Source: Clostridia bacterium (GTDB lineage: Bacteria; Bacillota; Clostridia; Oscillospirales; CAG-272). From it: a DNA stretch of 5,953 nucleotides. Positions 3,923-5,953 of this stretch are shown piece by piece. How positions within the stretch are numbered: the stretch's first letter is position 1; every line of letters begins with the position of its first letter. The notes under the pieces were generated by a model, which ran no database searches, had not been told where the DNA came from, and saw nothing but the letters and a program-made list of their open reading frames with translations. Where the stretch lies: contig JAKSPW010000090.1 of NCBI GenBank assembly GCA_024404435.1, positions 1 through 5,953 on the forward strand, written 5' to 3'. The translations under genes were made by a program, and so were the position numbers.

Positions 3923-5950
3923 GTGAAAAAGATTTCAAGATTTCTGAGAAAAAACAGGCAGGCGATCCTGTCGACGCTGCTCACGGTGATAGTCTTCACG
4001 GTCTACATCATGAGCGTGGTCGTCCGCGGTGTGCCGCACCCGCTCCGCATCGGAGCCGTCTTCATGCTCGTGCTCATCGCGGGCATCGTGGCGATCGCGC
4101 TGGTCGAAAAGAAGATCAACGCGAAAAAAGGCGCGGTGAGGGATAAACAGCTCCTCAGCAGAACGATGTTCGAGGCCATCGACACGATGACGTCTCCCGT
4201 TCTGATGTGCCGTGCGGACGGACGTATCTTCTGGTGCAACGAGGGACTCAGACTCGCGATGCCCGACGGCAGAAAGCCGTACGGCCGCACCGTTTCGGAT
4301 CTCCTCGGCACTTCGCAGGACAACATCAAGGCCGCTCCCGACGACGACGGGATCGGAGTCGATTTCGCGGGAAGATACTTCATCGCGAAGTACACGCCGA
4401 TCAAGTTCGAGCACGGCGGAGCGCTGATCACGCTCACCGAATCGTCCGAGCTCAAGACGATGGGCGACGAGCTCGAGCTCATCCACGAGAGACTCGAGGA
4501 CGCAGACCCCGTCGTTGCTTACGTCTTCGTCGACAACCTCACCGAAATGGTGCAGTACGACAGCGAATCGTACAGACCCGCGGCGGCGAAGATCGACGAG
4601 ATACTCAGGGAATGGGCAACGGAAGCAAAGGGCGTCATCAAGGAATTCGAGAGAAACAGATATCTCTTCGTTTTCGAGAAGAAGTATCTGAACGAATACA
4701 TCGAGAAGAAATTCGACGTGCTCGACCGTATCCGCGACATCAGAGTCGGTGCGGAGCAGCTCTCCGTCACCGTTTCCGTCGGTATCGCAGCCGTTTACGG
4801 CGGATTTGCCGATAAGGAAAAGGCGGCGCGCGCCGCACTTGAAATGGCGCTCGGCAGAGGCGGAGACCAGGTCGCCGTCAAGACCGACGAAACGACGGAA
4901 TTCTACGGCGGCAGGACGAAGGCTTCGAGACGCCGCAGCAGCGTCCGTTCCAGAGTCGTATCAAACGAGCTTCTCATGCACATCTCGCGTTCGTCGAACG
5001 TCATTATCATGGGACACAGATATCCCGATTACGACTCGATCGCTTCCTGCGTGGGACTCGCGAGGATCCCGCGGTGCGGCGGAGTGGACGTCAAAATAGT
5101 CGCGGACGCGGATGACGCCAACGTCGCGCTCTGCCGTGAGCTCCTGCGCGGAGTACACGAGTTCGACGACGTGTTCATCACTCCCGACGAGGGACTCGAT
5201 CTCATGCAGACCGATACTTTCGTCATCATGTCCGACGTCAATAACATGTCCATCGTCGCCGATACCGCTATAATCGGTGAGGCGAGACGGTACGCCGTGA
5301 TAGACCATCACAGAAAGCAGGCGGAATTTGCCCGCGAGCCCGTGCTCGAATACATCGAGCCGAAGGCATCGAGCGCATCCGAGCTTGTCTCCGAGATGCT
5401 CGAGCAGGTGCTTCCGCAGGAGATGCTGTCGGTGGGAGAAGCAAACCTTCTTCTTGCCGGCATCATGCTCGACACGAAACAGTTCACCCGCATGACCGGC
5501 ACGAGAACTTACGGCGCGGCGCTCTATCTGCATGATATCGGCGCGGAGCCGCAGGCGGTGCAGGAGCTCTTCAAGACGGACCTCGAGGAGTATCAGAGAG
5601 AAGCGCAGTTCCGCTCGAACGTGGTCATTTACCGCCATTCGATGGCGATCACGATCCTCGACGGAGACGGAGAGGTGTCCGACAAGATCACGGCATCCAA
5701 GGCGGCAGAGGGACTCATCGGAGTCAAGGGAGTCAAGGCGGCGTTCGCCATCGTCACTCTCGACGGCTCGATGCACATTTCCGCACGCTCGGGAGGCGAG
5801 ATCAACGTTCAGCTCATTCTCGAAAAGCTGAAGGGCGGCGGACATTTTGACACCGCGGGCGCACAGATCGCGGGAGTAAACGCAGAAGAGGCGGTCAGGA
5901 TGCTCAAGAAGTCGATTGACGAGTATCTTGACGACGCAGACGACGTTTGA
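3923..5950 (+). CDS. gdpP: Membrane-bound cyclic-di-AMP phosphodiesterase GdpP
   Basis: GdpP hydrolyses c-di-AMP to pApA and so lowers this messenger, which controls potassium and osmolyte transport and cell-wall stress resistance. The product is 675 residues, close to the family's usual 650-670. In order it has two transmembrane helices (about 14-34 and 42-61), a PAS domain (about 80-175), a degenerate GGDEF domain (about 195-325, ending GGDQVAVK, without an intact GGDEF motif), an arginine-rich linker (331-345), and a C-terminal DHH/DHHA1 catalytic unit. Metal-site motifs are visible: HRYPDYD (H365, D369, D371), D438, DHH (461-463), D517 in MLDTKQF, and GGGH (638-641) of DHHA1. All expected aspartates and histidines seem present, so it should be active. 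Translation starts at GTG. TGA is at 5948-5950; any following gene is outside the window. Confidence 0.95.
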   Translation: MKKISRFLRKNRQAILSTLLTVIVFTVYIMSVVVRGVPHPLRIGAVFMLVLIAGIVAIALVEKKINAKKGAVRDKQLLSRTMFEAIDTMTSPVLMCRADGRIFWCNEGLRLAMPDGRKPYGRTVSDLLGTSQDNIKAAPDDDGIGVDFAGRYFIAKYTPIKFEHGGALITLTESSELKTMGDELELIHERLEDADPVVAYVFVDNLTEMVQYDSESYRPAAAKIDEILREWATEAKGVIKEFERNRYLFVFEKKYLNEYIEKKFDVLDRIRDIRVGAEQLSVTVSVGIAAVYGGFADKEKAARAALEMALGRGGDQVAVKTDETTEFYGGRTKASRRRSSVRSRVVSNELLMHISRSSNVIIMGHRYPDYDSIASCVGLARIPRCGGVDVKIVADADDANVALCRELLRGVHEFDDVFITPDEGLDLMQTDTFVIMSDVNNMSIVADTAIIGEARRYAVIDHHRKQAEFAREPVLEYIEPKASSASELVSEMLEQVLPQEMLSVGEANLLLAGIMLDTKQFTRMTGTRTYGAALYLHDIGAEPQAVQELFKTDLEEYQREAQFRSNVVIYRHSMAITILDGDGEVSDKITASKAAEGLIGVKGVKAAFAIVTLDGSMHISARSGGEINVQLILEKLKGGGHFDTAGAQIAGVNAEEAVRMLKKSIDEYLDDADDV

Positions 5951-5953
5951 AAG

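Noticed and set aside
3935..4486. A 183-codon minus-strand open frame opposite the start of gdpP
   Set aside because: Highly charged, repetitive composition typical of a shadow frame, entirely inside a well-supported gene.
4961..5845. A 294-codon open frame on the minus strand opposite gdpP
   Set aside because: It is antisense to the conserved DHH domain of gdpP, has no ribosome binding site and shows no protein family features. Long antisense frames are expected opposite GC-rich, codon-biased genes.

Overview
The window looks like ordinary chromosomal core DNA from a low-to-mid-GC Firmicute, most probably of class Clostridia. The evidence is the gene set and order (rpmG-secE-nusG-rplK-rplA and a DUF2232/yybS-like gene followed by gdpP), the strong AGGAGG-type ribosome binding sites, the two consensus housekeeping promoters, and the style of the ribosomal proteins. 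Genus or species cannot be read from it. There are no mobile elements, CRISPR arrays, tRNAs or rRNAs.

Layout. (1) Positions 1-332, + strand: the 3' part of rpsI (ribosomal protein S9), closed by an intrinsic terminator. (2) Positions 332-432: a compact convergent intergenic region with two perfect hairpins and a third overlapping palindrome that terminate rpsI from the left and the rplA operon from the right. (3) Positions 432-2751, - strand: one operon in the order rpmG (L33), secE, nusG, rplK (L11), rplA (L1). A consensus extended -10 promoter at 2758-2786 drives it, through a structured leader of about 130 nt. A second regulatory element, fitting the ribosomal protein L1 autoregulatory site, lies between nusG and rplK. 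(4) Positions 2752-2921: an AT-rich divergent promoter region. (5) Positions 2922-5950, + strand: a DUF2232/YybS-like multi-pass membrane protein gene and gdpP, the membrane-bound cyclic-di-AMP phosphodiesterase, probably one transcript from the consensus promoter at 2842-2870.

How the genes work together. The minus-strand operon makes translation parts (L33, L11, L1), the SecE subunit of the Sec translocon, and the transcription elongation factor NusG. L1 probably represses its own and L11's translation by binding the rplK leader. Unlike the common bacterial arrangement, rplA is not followed by rplJ-rplL; the operon ends at a terminator facing rpsI. The plus-strand pair joins a membrane protein of unknown role to GdpP, which degrades cyclic di-AMP, the messenger for osmotic, potassium and cell-wall homeostasis.

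I found no previously undescribed multi-gene system. The parts most worth a second look are non-coding: the structured rpmG leader, the L1 site in the rplK leader, the nested terminators, and the pair of nearly identical divergent promoters.
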